Positions 7,961 through 16,856 are shown, numbered from the stretch's first letter. The stretch is DNA of 64,000 nucleotides from Alphaproteobacteria bacterium (GCA_018000295.1 JAGNKE010000001.1:178881-242880); one strand, 5' to 3'. Made by a program: numbers and translations. Notes: generated by a model not told the origin, from the letters alone.

Positions 7961-9853
7961 CTAAACCGCACGAACAGGCGTCTGGACACGCTGAGGAGTC
8001 GGCCCACCTTCCAAAGCAGGCTCGGACTCAGCCCCATCGGCAGACTGTACAGCAACGTCAGCCGCGTTTTCAGTTACGATATCACTCGCAGCCTCAGCAG
8101 TGGTTCCAACCTGGCCAAAGCTGTTGGACAGATCACCTCCGGGCTTACCACCCTCAGACGCGGAACCGTTAGAAGCTTCAGCCGTTCTAAGGATAGCGGA
8201 TTCATTGCGACCGACTGAAAAACCCCTCTGGGTCTGCGTCATATTCTCAGCGACACCCTTCCAGATTTCTGCAGGAACGCGGGTTGTTTGTCCGCCAACG
8301 TTAATCTCCACGCTGTTCTGGTCATTCAGTGCAAAACCCTTCCATTCAGGCAATGTCGTGGGACGTTCTTCGCGAACCTCCCTGACAGCGGCTTTAAGTT
8401 CAAGCACATAATCACGCACGGCAATCGGATCTGGCGCGTGGTCCCAATCGCGCTTGCTGTCCATATTATCCAGCCCATCATGTAAGTTATCAAGCCCATA
8501 GGTTACAGCAGAACCGTCCGGCATTCTGACACTGGTCGTCAAGAGCATCTCCCGTGTGTCCCCAGTAAACCGCGTCGGACGCTGGGCAAAAGCCGTGCGA
8601 AGCTCCTCTGATCCATAGGCTTTTGTTTCAGGATTATCGCCGTGCACCTTCTCGGCGATATACTTTCGCGCCGAAGTATCCAGGGCGATCGAACTATCGT
8701 TTATACCACTCATGATTTGCCCGACATTGCGGTCGGAAATCTGGTAGACAGTAGCCGGACTTTGCCCCTCACCCTTACTGATCAACAGGAAACCGCGAGA
8801 CTCCTCCGAGTAAGCCAGTATGTGCTGCGGAGACTCTGCGCTGTCGCGCTGACGCTCGGCAATCGAAGCCACATCCTCTAAAACATCTCTGCGAGTGACC
8901 CGGTACATTTCATTTAACCCGAACGGAGGCCCAGATTCTGCTTCCGCCTCTGCCACTGGGGCGGGTTGCGGAGTCGACAGACTAACGCCCGTCTGGGGCG
9001 CAATGACCGTCCGTGTATGCGAGTTTTCAGCGGTAATTCTCGTGTCCGTCTGCCGCGAGTCAGGCGCCGTGCGGATATCCAGACCCTTATCCAGAGCAAA
9101 GCCGTTCATCACGATTTGCGCGTCCAATGTCCGGGCATCCGGCGCACGTAAATCGGAATCAGTCCTCAAAACCTCGCCCACACGCGCCCGCAGGGCATCG
9201 CCCTGCTTCTCATCGATATGCTGCACCACAAGCGTAAAATTCTGCTGCACATCGCCCGTCAGCTGCAAACCGTTCTTCTCGGCATAAGACTGCATAGCGG
9301 TTTGGGTCTCTGCCGTCATCAAGCCGTTGGGTTTAAGTTCGGTTCCGATCAACAGGTTAAGAGAGGCCTGCATCGTCGCAACACCGGTGAGCGTGGCCGC
9401 GTTGCGTTTGGCGCGTTGGGTCAGTGTGCCGTTGTCACCGTCGATATCAACAGACTCCGCATCGGAAATCCGGTCGCCCAAATGCCGATTCGCCCACGAA
9501 CCACCGGCCACTAGAGCCCCCTGAAGCTCAACAACGTTACGTTCTGCCGCAACGCCCCGCAGATAATCCTGCTGGAAGGATACGTTCGTTTGAAGATTCT
9601 GGTCGACCGCACGGAAAACCTGCTCAAGAGCCGACTGATCGGGCCGAGTCGTTAAATCAGGCAGGAAACTGTACTTCGCACGAGCCTCGTCGTATGCAGT
9701 CTTGCTGTTCGTTCCGAAATCACCATCGACCTTACCGGGGTTCACCCCCAGTATATGGAGTAATGATTGCAAGGCTTTAACGGCATCCTCGCCCTCAGGC
9801 ATAAGCTGTGTGGGACGCGTTCTAGGCGTATTTGTGGCTGAAGTTCCGCTCAT
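7961..9853 (-). CDS. Uncharacterised 630-aa protein with PG-binding-like N-terminal modules
   Basis: The start is placed at ATG 9853 because GAGGGG lies 5-8 bases upstream; an in-frame ATG at 9886 has no ribosome-binding site. Near residues 20-65, ALQSLLHILGVNPGKVDGDFG followed by TNSKTAYDEA resembles a PG_binding_1 module. Similar LQ...DGDNGTLTQRA and MQASLNLLIG...TETQTAM segments follow to about residue 200. The middle (about 310-500) has no recognised fold and contains VTYGLDNLHDGLDNMDSK. The last 100 residues are Ala/Glu/Gly-rich and probably disordered. There is no signal peptide or membrane segment, so it is either cytosolic or exported by a non-Sec route. It stands alone on the minus strand, convergent with the RTX genes. 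Function unknown. Confidence 0.75.
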   Translation of the reverse strand: MSGTSATNTPRTRPTQLMPEGEDAVKALQSLLHILGVNPGKVDGDFGTNSKTAYDEARAKYSFLPDLTTRPDQSALEQVFRAVDQNLQTNVSFQQDYLRGVAAERNVVELQGALVAGGSWANRHLGDRISDAESVDIDGDNGTLTQRAKRNAATLTGVATMQASLNLLIGTELKPNGLMTAETQTAMQSYAEKNGLQLTGDVQQNFTLVVQHIDEKQGDALRARVGEVLRTDSDLRAPDARTLDAQIVMNGFALDKGLDIRTAPDSRQTDTRITAENSHTRTVIAPQTGVSLSTPQPAPVAEAEAESGPPFGLNEMYRVTRRDVLEDVASIAERQRDSAESPQHILAYSEESRGFLLISKGEGQSPATVYQISDRNVGQIMSGINDSSIALDTSARKYIAEKVHGDNPETKAYGSEELRTAFAQRPTRFTGDTREMLLTTSVRMPDGSAVTYGLDNLHDGLDNMDSKRDWDHAPDPIAVRDYVLELKAAVREVREERPTTLPEWKGFALNDQNSVEINVGGQTTRVPAEIWKGVAENMTQTQRGFSVGRNESAILRTAEASNGSASEGGKPGGDLSNSFGQVGTTAEAASDIVTENAADVAVQSADGAESEPALEGGPTPQRVQTPVRAV

Positions 9854-10051
9854 ATGACCCCTCATTAAATTATTAGTTTTTTTCAATAATAGTGTTTTGC
9901 TGAGTTTTTGTCAAAAAAATTAATGAAAGAACGACCCACCCCTGAAGCCCATACTTTAACTCCTAAATCCGCATGATCGGCCCTCCGCTTGCCTAAAATA
10001 GCCGTCCTATGCTAAGTGCAAGTGAGGTTTTGATATTCAGGGGCAAAGACG

Positions 10052-10471
10052 ATGACCGCGACGAAAATAATAAAAATACTGGTTGTAGCCTTAGGCCTAA
10101 CTTCATACTCAGGATCCGCCTTCGCCCAGCAGGTCTCAAACGTCAGCTACGTCTGCGATCTTGGCGGTGCCCCCGCGCAGTTGACCGCCCAGGTTGAAAC
10201 CATTGCCGACACAGGAATCGTTCAGAATTCGCAGGGCTGGATCACAGGGGTCATCGGCATGGAGGGGGTGAATTACCGCTATCAGGGTGAGTTGGCCTCC
10301 GCTACCGCACGCTATGTTTTTACAGGCGAGAACCAGTTCGCCGACTTCACCGATCTTGGCACGAACGAACGCTTCCGTGTGCAGATGATCTCGCAAGGAG
10401 CAAGTCTGACGATGATCATTAATCCCGAGACGCCTCAACCCGTAACCTATCAATGCCAGCAGTCCCAATAG
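10052..10471 (+). CDS. Small exported protein, unknown function
   Basis: The 139-residue protein has a clear Sec signal peptide (KIIKILVVALGL... cleaved after SAFA, about residue 25). The mature part is rich in beta-forming residues and has two cysteines, one near the start (SYVCDLGG) and one near the C-terminus (TYQCQQ), which could form a disulfide in the periplasm. AGGGG lies about 9 bases before the ATG. No family was recognised. It is the first of three plus-strand genes of unknown function in the tRNA-bounded block. Confidence 0.7.
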   Translation: MTATKIIKILVVALGLTSYSGSAFAQQVSNVSYVCDLGGAPAQLTAQVETIADTGIVQNSQGWITGVIGMEGVNYRYQGELASATARYVFTGENQFADFTDLGTNERFRVQMISQGASLTMIINPETPQPVTYQCQQSQ

Positions 10472-10547
10472 CTTAAAAAAACACTTGTCTTCCCTCCCGC
10501 CCTTCGATTAGCCTTATTAAATAAGAATTAATATTAAGGAGGGAATC

Positions 10548-10931
10548 ATGCGCTTCAATCAGGCTTCAAAATCCGTTCACAGCTACTACGAGGTCGAGGC
10601 CAACGACAACTTTTTCCGAGAAATGAGGGAGGCGCTCGGAGAAGGCGGAATAAACGTGATTAATGTTGGCAAAGCTTACCCCCTGCAGGGCGAAGCGGCG
10701 CAATTCGGCAAATCGAAATATGTGCTTGAATTTGCGGGCAACGCAGATAACGGCCACAACGGTGGCCCAAATCCAGCGCAAAAGGAAATTCTTCAGAACT
10801 GGGGCGCAAAGGGTTTGCCCGACGAGGAATCCTTTCGGATATCCCGTCAAGTGGCCGAAGATATCGCCTTCCCGAAACCCGCCGGAAAGCCCGTGCCTTT
10901 TGAGTCGGTAGCGCAGTTGGCTCCCGACTGA
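10548..10931 (+). CDS. Uncharacterised 127-aa protein
   Basis: It has a near-perfect Shine-Dalgarno, AAGGAGGG, five bases before the ATG, so it is likely well translated. There is no signal peptide or TM segment. The sequence shows mixed alpha/beta character with a GNADNGHNGGPNP loop in the middle and a Pro-rich end (FPKPAGKPVPFE). No family was recognised. It ends 41 bp before the next gene and may share its transcript. Confidence 0.65.
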   Translation: MRFNQASKSVHSYYEVEANDNFFREMREALGEGGINVINVGKAYPLQGEAAQFGKSKYVLEFAGNADNGHNGGPNPAQKEILQNWGAKGLPDEESFRISRQVAEDIAFPKPAGKPVPFESVAQLAPD

Positions 10932-10972
10932 TGACCGTTGAAGGAGTAAGTCAAAGCGGAGAACAATAAAAG

Positions 10973-11740
10973 ATGCCATCGCCGGACTTTAACCAGAGGG
11001 GAAAGCCGCACGAACATCCGCAGGAGATAGAGCAAATTCTTGAGGCCTTCCAGACGTTGCGCGGAGTGGACAAGAGATACGAAAAACTTGGCGACACACC
11101 AACCTCCCCCGCTTATATGCGTAATGTCAGCCTTGCCGTCACAGGGGCCAGAATCCTCGCCTTGATGGATCAGGTGGAACAGGCGCTCTACAATCCTTTC
11201 GAACGCACGCCCGAAGACGCACAGAACTCGACCATGCTCATGGAAATGGCGATCCTCGACCCGGAATTCTCCGATTTATCGGGCATAAAACCTACGCCTC
11301 AGAATACCGTTCAGGCCCAGTCCGCCCTGCATATGGCGGCAATCTACTCTGCATGGGTAGAATACCACCTCACCAACGTTGGCCTCAGCGAAATGGACCG
11401 AATGGGTATCGGGGCAATCGACGACCTCAACGCATTCCGCACCCTCGCCACCACCTATATCGCCGAAGCGGCCGAAGGGTTTGGCAAGAGCAACGGCCCT
11501 TGGGAAGCGCGTGATCTCAGAAATCTGAACGAATCGACCGACCTCTACCTGCAGCTCTCTGATTCTCCGACCGAAGCTGTCCACCCGGTGGATAAGCTGG
11601 TGATGTATTTTTCAAACATTCAGGGGGAACCCACTCCGGAAAGCCTGCGCTTCATCCATATTCTCGACCAGCGCAAGGCAGCCATTTTTGCACCGAGCGA
11701 AGACGATCGGCGTCTGGACGCCCAGCCTTTGGAAATGTAA
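10973..11740 (+). CDS. Uncharacterised 255-aa alpha-helical protein
   Basis: The 255-residue soluble protein has no signal peptide or membrane segment. It is mostly predicted helical, with an HEHPQEIEQILEAFQTL-like start at about residues 10-28 and several Leu/Ala-rich amphipathic stretches. GGAG lies about 12 bases before the ATG. It follows the 127-residue gene and ends 7 bp from the 3' end of the convergent tRNA-Pro gene. No homologous family was recognised. The neighbouring unknown genes hint at a lineage-specific set. Confidence 0.65.
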   Translation: MPSPDFNQRGKPHEHPQEIEQILEAFQTLRGVDKRYEKLGDTPTSPAYMRNVSLAVTGARILALMDQVEQALYNPFERTPEDAQNSTMLMEMAILDPEFSDLSGIKPTPQNTVQAQSALHMAAIYSAWVEYHLTNVGLSEMDRMGIGAIDDLNAFRTLATTYIAEAAEGFGKSNGPWEARDLRNLNESTDLYLQLSDSPTEAVHPVDKLVMYFSNIQGEPTPESLRFIHILDQRKAAIFAPSEDDRRLDAQPLEM

Positions 11741-11747
11741 CGAAAAC

Positions 11748-11824
11748 TGGTCGGGGTGAGAGGATTCGAACCTCCGGCCTCCTCGTCCCGAACGAGGCGC
11801 GCTACCAGGCTGCGCCACACCCCG
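11748..11824 (-). tRNA. tRNA-Pro (CGG anticodon)
   Basis: Read on the minus strand, the acceptor CGGGGTG (11824-11818) pairs with CACCCCG (11758-11752), followed by discriminator A and an encoded CCA (11750-11748). The anticodon arm is CCTCG / TTCGGGA / CGAGG, giving anticodon CGG, which reads CCG. The T-loop TTCGAAT and D-loop AGCCTGGTAGC are canonical. The 3' end faces left toward the RTX block, so this block is enclosed by the 3' ends of two tRNA genes. Confidence 0.97.
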
Positions 11825-12010
11825 AAAAAATCTAACAGCGCAAGGAGATACACTTACTATATAACTTTGCAAAACGATTCCAGAAAAAAGTCAACAAGCG
11901 CACTCACTTATGTAGCTCTATCCCCTTTTAGAGCAAAAAAACCATTCCCTTTGCCTACAAAGATGTAGATAGGTTATAGTACATCAGCGCCCATAACGAA
12001 AGTTTCTCAT

Positions 12011-12679
12011 ATGTTTAAACTCATCCTGTTTGTCGGTATGTTCATTTTGATGTCAGTATCGTCTTCTGTAACCAAGGCACAGGAATCGGACGTTTTATCC
12101 TCGCCTCGCCCCCTCTGGAACACCGATCCGGTAGAAGAAACTGAAGATGAGGATGGAGACGAGGAAGATGAAGAAAATAAGGAGAAAAAACGTCGCCTTA
12201 AAGACTCAGCCTCCTCCCCGACTGTTCGACAACATCTGGAGGAAGAGGAACCTGAGTTAAAACCAAAAAGAGAAATCAATGTCGACATGAATTTCTCCAA
12301 TGATGCCCGCAACATCGCAAAATCGTGCCCGCAGCAATGGGAGGATGAAGAATGCCTGCGAGCAACATCGCAAGCGGCTTTGGTGCTTGTTTCCAATTTT
12401 GGCGGTAAATTAGACCAGGCAGGTCAAAAAAGTTTCATGGAAGCGCTTAAGGAGGACTGCGCCGCCTCAACAGCCGCAACACAAGAGGACGGCATTCCCG
12501 CCTATGCCATGAAAAGTGCCTACACTGTTTGCATGAATAAAATCGCAGACATAGCAGACAAAACCGGAGTTGTACCCGAACCTTCTTATATGCAGTTACT
12601 ATTAGCCACGGTTTGGTGTATGGAAAAAAGCCCACAATGCCAAATGATGGAGTTGGCGCTAAGAAAATGGGCAAAATAA
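12011..12679 (+). CDS. Exported acidic, cysteine-containing protein of unknown function
   Basis: This 222-residue protein has a signal peptide (residues 1 to about 24, ending TKA). It continues into a very acidic low-complexity stretch (residues 42-58, runs of E and D), then a basic patch (KEKKRRLKD). A C-terminal domain (about 90-222) holds six cysteines in SCPQQWEDEEC, EDC, TVC, VWC and PQC contexts. Six cysteines in a periplasmic domain suggest three disulfides. There is no Shine-Dalgarno and the locus is AT-richer than its surroundings. No family was recognised. It ends 7 bp from the stop of the convergent aminotransferase. Confidence 0.65.
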   Translation: MFKLILFVGMFILMSVSSSVTKAQESDVLSSPRPLWNTDPVEETEDEDGDEEDEENKEKKRRLKDSASSPTVRQHLEEEEPELKPKREINVDMNFSNDARNIAKSCPQQWEDEECLRATSQAALVLVSNFGGKLDQAGQKSFMEALKEDCAASTAATQEDGIPAYAMKSAYTVCMNKIADIADKTGVVPEPSYMQLLLATVWCMEKSPQCQMMELALRKWAK

Positions 12680-12686
12680 ATTAAAC

Positions 12687-13985
12687 TCAGGCCGCTTTCG
12701 ATTGGCCTGAAAAATCTCGGACAAACTGGTCGAAGACTCTTACGGAATCTATGACGTTCGGCGCATAGTTGGCAATAAACGCCTCATCAAGCTTGGCACC
12801 CTGCTGATAAGCCTTAAGCGCCGCCTCACCGTCATAATCGCAGCCCGAGAGCCGCAGCGTCAGAACCTCGGGTGCAGCGCCGAACGCAACCCCCGGTAAA
12901 GCGGCAAGACCGTAATCCTTCAGCAAAACATTCGCCAGTTCCTTCGAAGTCCGAACCCCTGCCTTCGCCAAAGCTTCACGGTGCTTCTCAAAATTAGGGT
13001 AATTATAAAACGCCCCCTGCGGCTCCGGCGCATGGATACCAAGCGCGCGCAAACCCTTGGCAATAAAACGGTTCATCAACGCATGAATCTCCGTGCACTG
13101 GCGGATATGCGTCTCGATATCCTCATGCCCCTTATAGGCATCAATACACGCCTGCTGGATCGGCGAGGGAACGCAGGACCACGTCTCGCTGGCGATATTC
13201 TTCAAAAGCCCCTGCAGCCCGCCAACCGCCTTGGGAATGAACCCAACCCCCACGCGCCAACCGCCGAGCGAAAGGTGCTTGGAAAGACCAGTCGTGATCG
13301 CCGTGTGAGTGGGTGCATACTTCGCAATAGTGCGGTAAACCCCATCGAAGCTGACGAACCCGTAAATTTCATCGGAAATAATCAGGATATCCTCAGCAAC
13401 ACAAACCTCAGCTATAGCCTTCAACTCTTGTTCAGAAATCGTCAGCCCCGTGGGATTGCTCGGGTAATTCAGGATAAGCTTGGAGGGATTTTTTCCCTCT
13501 TTGCGTGCCTGAACAATCGTATCTTTGAAAACTTGCGGGTCAATATGGTAACCGGAATCATCCAGGCGCGTGGGAACCTTTATAACCTCACGCCCCAGCA
13601 TCCGCGCCTGCGGCTTGTAGCTCACCCAGCTCGGATCGGGCATCAGCAAATCGCCCTCAACCGCCATCTGCAGCGCATAGAGGATCAGCTTGCTCCCCGG
13701 AGCAATAATCACATCGAACTGCGAAGTATCAAACCCGGCCTTATCCTTGTAATAGGCCGAAACCGTCTCACACAACTCCGGCAGACCGGCAGTCGGCAGG
13801 TATTCCTTGCGGTGAACTCCCTCCTTCAGCGCCTGCTGCAGACGCGGGGGAACAGGAAACGGCGACTCACCGAACCCCATATGAAAGGCTTTCTGACCTT
13901 GCGCCCGGCGGCTCTTGACCATTTCATTGGCGGCAAGGGTCGGCGACAGCTCGAATTCTGTGGCGGTTTTGACGAGTTTGACCAT
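12687..13985 (-). CDS. Class I/II PLP-dependent aminotransferase
   Basis: ATG 13985 is chosen as the start because GGAG lies 10 bases upstream, and the longer reading frame (to 14084) adds only an unrelated hydrophobic stretch. The 432-residue fold-type I enzyme shows GFGESPFPVP near the N-terminus, LNYPSNPTG (the substrate-binding Asn/Pro motif), DEIYGFVSFDG (the Asp that contacts the PLP ring nitrogen), and TTGLSKHLSLGGWRVG with K236 as the Schiff-base lysine. The C-terminal LRLSGCDYDG carries the substrate-carboxylate Arg. An aspartate/aromatic-type aminotransferase is likely; substrate specificity cannot be read. Confidence 0.88.
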   Translation of the reverse strand: MVKLVKTATEFELSPTLAANEMVKSRRAQGQKAFHMGFGESPFPVPPRLQQALKEGVHRKEYLPTAGLPELCETVSAYYKDKAGFDTSQFDVIIAPGSKLILYALQMAVEGDLLMPDPSWVSYKPQARMLGREVIKVPTRLDDSGYHIDPQVFKDTIVQARKEGKNPSKLILNYPSNPTGLTISEQELKAIAEVCVAEDILIISDEIYGFVSFDGVYRTIAKYAPTHTAITTGLSKHLSLGGWRVGVGFIPKAVGGLQGLLKNIASETWSCVPSPIQQACIDAYKGHEDIETHIRQCTEIHALMNRFIAKGLRALGIHAPEPQGAFYNYPNFEKHREALAKAGVRTSKELANVLLKDYGLAALPGVAFGAAPEVLTLRLSGCDYDGEAALKAYQQGAKLDEAFIANYAPNVIDSVRVFDQFVRDFSGQSKAA

Positions 13986-14151
13986 GGTCTGAAAGCTCCA
14001 TAAAAACAAAAAAACAGGCAATATCCTTAAATAAAAGCCCCCCTTACTAAGGGTTCCCGCCGATTTATTCAAGTTTTTTCGCAAAAATCATCTGGAAAAT
14101 AGGAACAGAAATACGCTAATATACTCAAAAAACAGCAAACAAGGGTCTGGG

Positions 14152-14793
14152 ATGAAAGTTTTCGTATTGGGGATCGACGTTAACCGCGCAAGCTGTGACC
14201 CCACCCTGTATCCTGAACTGGACCCTTACCAACGCGCCCAAAGCCAGCATCTGGATGAAACAGCAAGGAAAATTGCAGATTTTACAGCCGATGCTCGCGA
14301 CTACGCCCCCTTCGCTTGGGGGATGCAGCTTTCAGACACGCGCCCCGGCCATGAAAGAGACTATACCCTTCAGGAAGCGGCTTTTCATCGCGTTATACCG
14401 TTCCCGATGGAAGACGACTTTTTGCCAAAAACCCAAATGTCCCCCTACCCGGAGCACAAGCCCTACTTTGAAGCCAAAAAACAGGCGGGAGAAGACACGG
14501 CCGTTCTTTTGGGCTTCTATGCACCAGAATGCATTTATTGGGCAATGAATGATCTGGTGAAAAACGGCTTTAGGGTTGTCCTGCCGACAGATTTGGTCGC
14601 CGCCGCTCACCCTTCGCATCCCATGGAACACTTCGAGGAGTTTATGTTCGATGCTGGACAAGGCAAAATAATATTCACGAATGCCGACAGGACGCTGTCA
14701 ATGCTGCAAACCCCTGAAGATCGGCGCGTCTTGCCAGTGCCCCTATATGACTACAACGATTTGCACCAGATGTATTTCGGCCCCGGCAGCTAA
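14152..14793 (+). CDS. Isochorismatase-fold cysteine hydrolase
   Basis: The 213-residue protein begins VFVLGIDVN with D9 in the position of the catalytic Asp. It continues to GFYAPECIYWAMNDLVKNGFRVVLPTDLVAA, where C127 sits in the family's G-x(5)-C-x(7)-[DA]-x(2)-G nucleophile motif. K138 or a nearby Lys/His in the middle would complete the Asp-Lys-Cys triad, but it cannot be assigned securely. Related enzymes hydrolyse N-carbamoyl amides, nicotinamide, peroxyureidoacrylate or isochorismate. Substrate unknown. It is divergent from the aminotransferase upstream. Confidence 0.7.
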   Translation: MKVFVLGIDVNRASCDPTLYPELDPYQRAQSQHLDETARKIADFTADARDYAPFAWGMQLSDTRPGHERDYTLQEAAFHRVIPFPMEDDFLPKTQMSPYPEHKPYFEAKKQAGEDTAVLLGFYAPECIYWAMNDLVKNGFRVVLPTDLVAAAHPSHPMEHFEEFMFDAGQGKIIFTNADRTLSMLQTPEDRRVLPVPLYDYNDLHQMYFGPGS

Positions 14794-14874
14794 GACTAAT
14801 AACCCCTGCAGTGCAGCAAGACACCTCCCCTGAATTTCGGGCTTTTCCGGCATCTTTCATGTTAAGATGAAACA

Positions 14875-15579
14875 ATGCAGGAGAACGCCACGACCTACCC
14901 CCCAGCCCTGTCGGCCAACGCGCCGGAAGAAGCGGACATTCTCAAATCAAAGTTGTTGCTGGTTTTCGAATTTTCGGTCATTTGCCTGCTGATCCCCACG
15001 GTAATTATCGCTTTCCGCCTGGCCCGGAATATGTTCCTCTTCCTCTGGGGCGTGACCTTTTTCTGCTGGGCTGTGCTGTTCCTGACGCGGGAGGGATTCT
15101 GGGAAAAGGTCTGGCGGTTCGAGGCCGTGAACTGGCAGAACATGAAAACCATTCTCCCCCGCTGGGCGTTATGCAGCATAGGGATGCTGATTTTTATTTA
15201 TTTTTATGATCCTGCAAGGATGTTCTACATCATTGAACAGCGCCCCGCAGCAATCCCTGTGATCCTCTTCGCCTACCCCCTGCTCTCGGCCCTGCCGCAG
15301 GAAATGATCTTCTGCGGTTATTTCTTCGAACGCTTTAAGACTCTGTTCACGACCGAACGCATGATGATCATCGCCAGCGCCCTCGTCTTCGCCTACGCGC
15401 ACGTTCTCTACATCAACTGGGTCGCCCCGCTCCTGAGCCTCGTCGCCGGCCTGATCTTCGCTTCAACCTACAGCAAAACCAAATCGCTGGCACTCGTGAC
15501 CATTGAACACGGTCTCTACGGCATCAGCTTGTTCCTCATCGGCCTCGGCTGGTACTTCTACGGCGGCGCCGTTCATTAA
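14875..15579 (+). CDS. CPBP-family intramembrane protein (CAAX protease-like), atypical motif
   Basis: The 234-residue multi-pass protein carries the three conserved blocks of the CPBP/Abi family: PQEMIFCGYFFERF (motif 1, E143), FAYAHVLYINW (motif 2, His) and IEHGLYGISLF (motif 4, His). The usual motif 1 is EExxxR. Here the first Glu is Gln and the Arg position is Cys147, while E143 and both histidines remain, so catalysis may persist but is uncertain. It sits in the inner membrane with about six TM helices. It overlaps the 3' end of the convergent antiporter gene by 4 bp. No good ribosome-binding site was seen. Confidence 0.8.
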   Translation: MQENATTYPPALSANAPEEADILKSKLLLVFEFSVICLLIPTVIIAFRLARNMFLFLWGVTFFCWAVLFLTREGFWEKVWRFEAVNWQNMKTILPRWALCSIGMLIFIYFYDPARMFYIIEQRPAAIPVILFAYPLLSALPQEMIFCGYFFERFKTLFTTERMMIIASALVFAYAHVLYINWVAPLLSLVAGLIFASTYSKTKSLALVTIEHGLYGISLFLIGLGWYFYGGAVH

Positions 15580-16835
15580 AGGAGAGTAAAGGCCAATGCC
15601 GCCACAAGCGTCGGCGGCAAGGCGGCGGCAAAAAGCCAGAGCGGATGCACCGCCTTATCGTCAAAATGCTCCCGCAAAATGGCGATCCCGGCGGGGTTTG
15701 GCGCGTTGGCGATGATGGTCAGCCCTCCTCCCGTCACGGCCCCGGCCACCAGAGAATATTTAAACTCATCCGAAAGCCCTTCGACCAGCGACCCCAGATA
15801 CGTCAAAGCGGCATTATCCGTAATGGCCGTAAGCGCCATAGCCCCCCAGAACACCTGATCGCTACTCATGGCCATCAAAAGCGGTTGCAGCCACCAGTGC
15901 TGCTGCCCGCCCAGAACGACAAGTCCGGCAAGGAAAAAAGCAACCAGCAATCCTTCGCGCAGAATCAGACGGTGCTGATACCGCTCATACGCATGGGCAA
16001 CGCCAAGGAAGAACAGAAAAAGACCGAAAAACACGGCGGGATGATGGGCAAACGCGACGATCCCCGTCAGAAACAGCAAATGCACGGCGGTCAGGGCGAC
16101 AGGAACGGGATCGCTCTCTGGAGCCGACGCGATCTTGGAGAGTTCTCCTAGCTCGCTCCTGAAAAAATAAGTCACGGCCAGTGCATTAAAGCAAACAGCA
16201 AGTGCAGCCTTCCAGCCGAAATGCTGCATCATAAACGCCGCATCCCAGCCCCAATGCCCGGCAACCATAAGCACAGGCGGTGCGGCAAAGGGCGTCAACG
16301 TGCCTCCGATGGAAACATTCACGAACAAAGCACCCAAAGTGCCGTACTTCAAACGCAGCGAAACATTTTTAGAATATATATGTGTGCTCAAGATCAACGC
16401 ACAAAGAGTCATAGCCGCCGGCTCGGTGATAAAAGACCCCAAAAGTGGCCCAAGACAAAGAACAGTAAAATAAAACCCGATCGCACCGCGCACGGGAATT
16501 TTACCGCCAATAAACAGCATCACGGAGGTAGCCATCTGAAGAATCGGCCGCGTGGCCGCCACGACCATGATGGCAAAGACGAACATCGGCTCGGTGAAAT
16601 TGCGCGAGTCGACGTAATGCGTAGCTTCCTTAATGCCCTCAAGACCGAATATAGAAAGAACCAGAACCATCGCCCAGAACCCGAAAACCACTTCGACTTC
16701 CCCCAACAGATGGAAAAGACCCGCGTGTTCGGGGCGCTTATGGGCAAGGCGCTCGAAAAACTTCGTAGCGAACGTGTGCAACACCGCCAGAGCGAACAGG
16801 GACGCAGCTACGATTTGTATGGTCGTCGGATTCAT
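15576..16835 (-). CDS. Putative Na+/H+ antiporter (large polytopic membrane protein)
   Basis: The 419-residue protein has about 11 hydrophobic helices. The family-like features are a central GALFVNVSIGGTLTPFAAPPVLMVA stretch and a late ALTAITDNAALTYLGSLV with acidic and polar residues inside the membrane. This is followed by VTGGGLTIIANAPNPAG, the typical repeat of ArsB/NhaD-like exchangers and of the 'putative Na+/H+ antiporter' family. Probably exports Na+ for protons across the inner membrane; the ion is inferred from the family. Its start lies 22 bp downstream of the mntR stop on the same strand, so it may be co-transcribed with mntR. Confidence 0.8.
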   Translation of the reverse strand: MNPTTIQIVAASLFALAVLHTFATKFFERLAHKRPEHAGLFHLLGEVEVVFGFWAMVLVLSIFGLEGIKEATHYVDSRNFTEPMFVFAIMVVAATRPILQMATSVMLFIGGKIPVRGAIGFYFTVLCLGPLLGSFITEPAAMTLCALILSTHIYSKNVSLRLKYGTLGALFVNVSIGGTLTPFAAPPVLMVAGHWGWDAAFMMQHFGWKAALAVCFNALAVTYFFRSELGELSKIASAPESDPVPVALTAVHLLFLTGIVAFAHHPAVFFGLFLFFLGVAHAYERYQHRLILREGLLVAFFLAGLVVLGGQQHWWLQPLLMAMSSDQVFWGAMALTAITDNAALTYLGSLVEGLSDEFKYSLVAGAVTGGGLTIIANAPNPAGIAILREHFDDKAVHPLWLFAAALPPTLVAALAFTLL

Positions 16836-16856
16836 GCAAGTGTCCGGACAGTCAGG

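Noticed and set aside
2604..11747. Duplicated tRNA 3' ends (att sites) or an integrase
   Set aside because: Reading through the block I found no copy of either tRNA 3' end and no recombinase-like gene.
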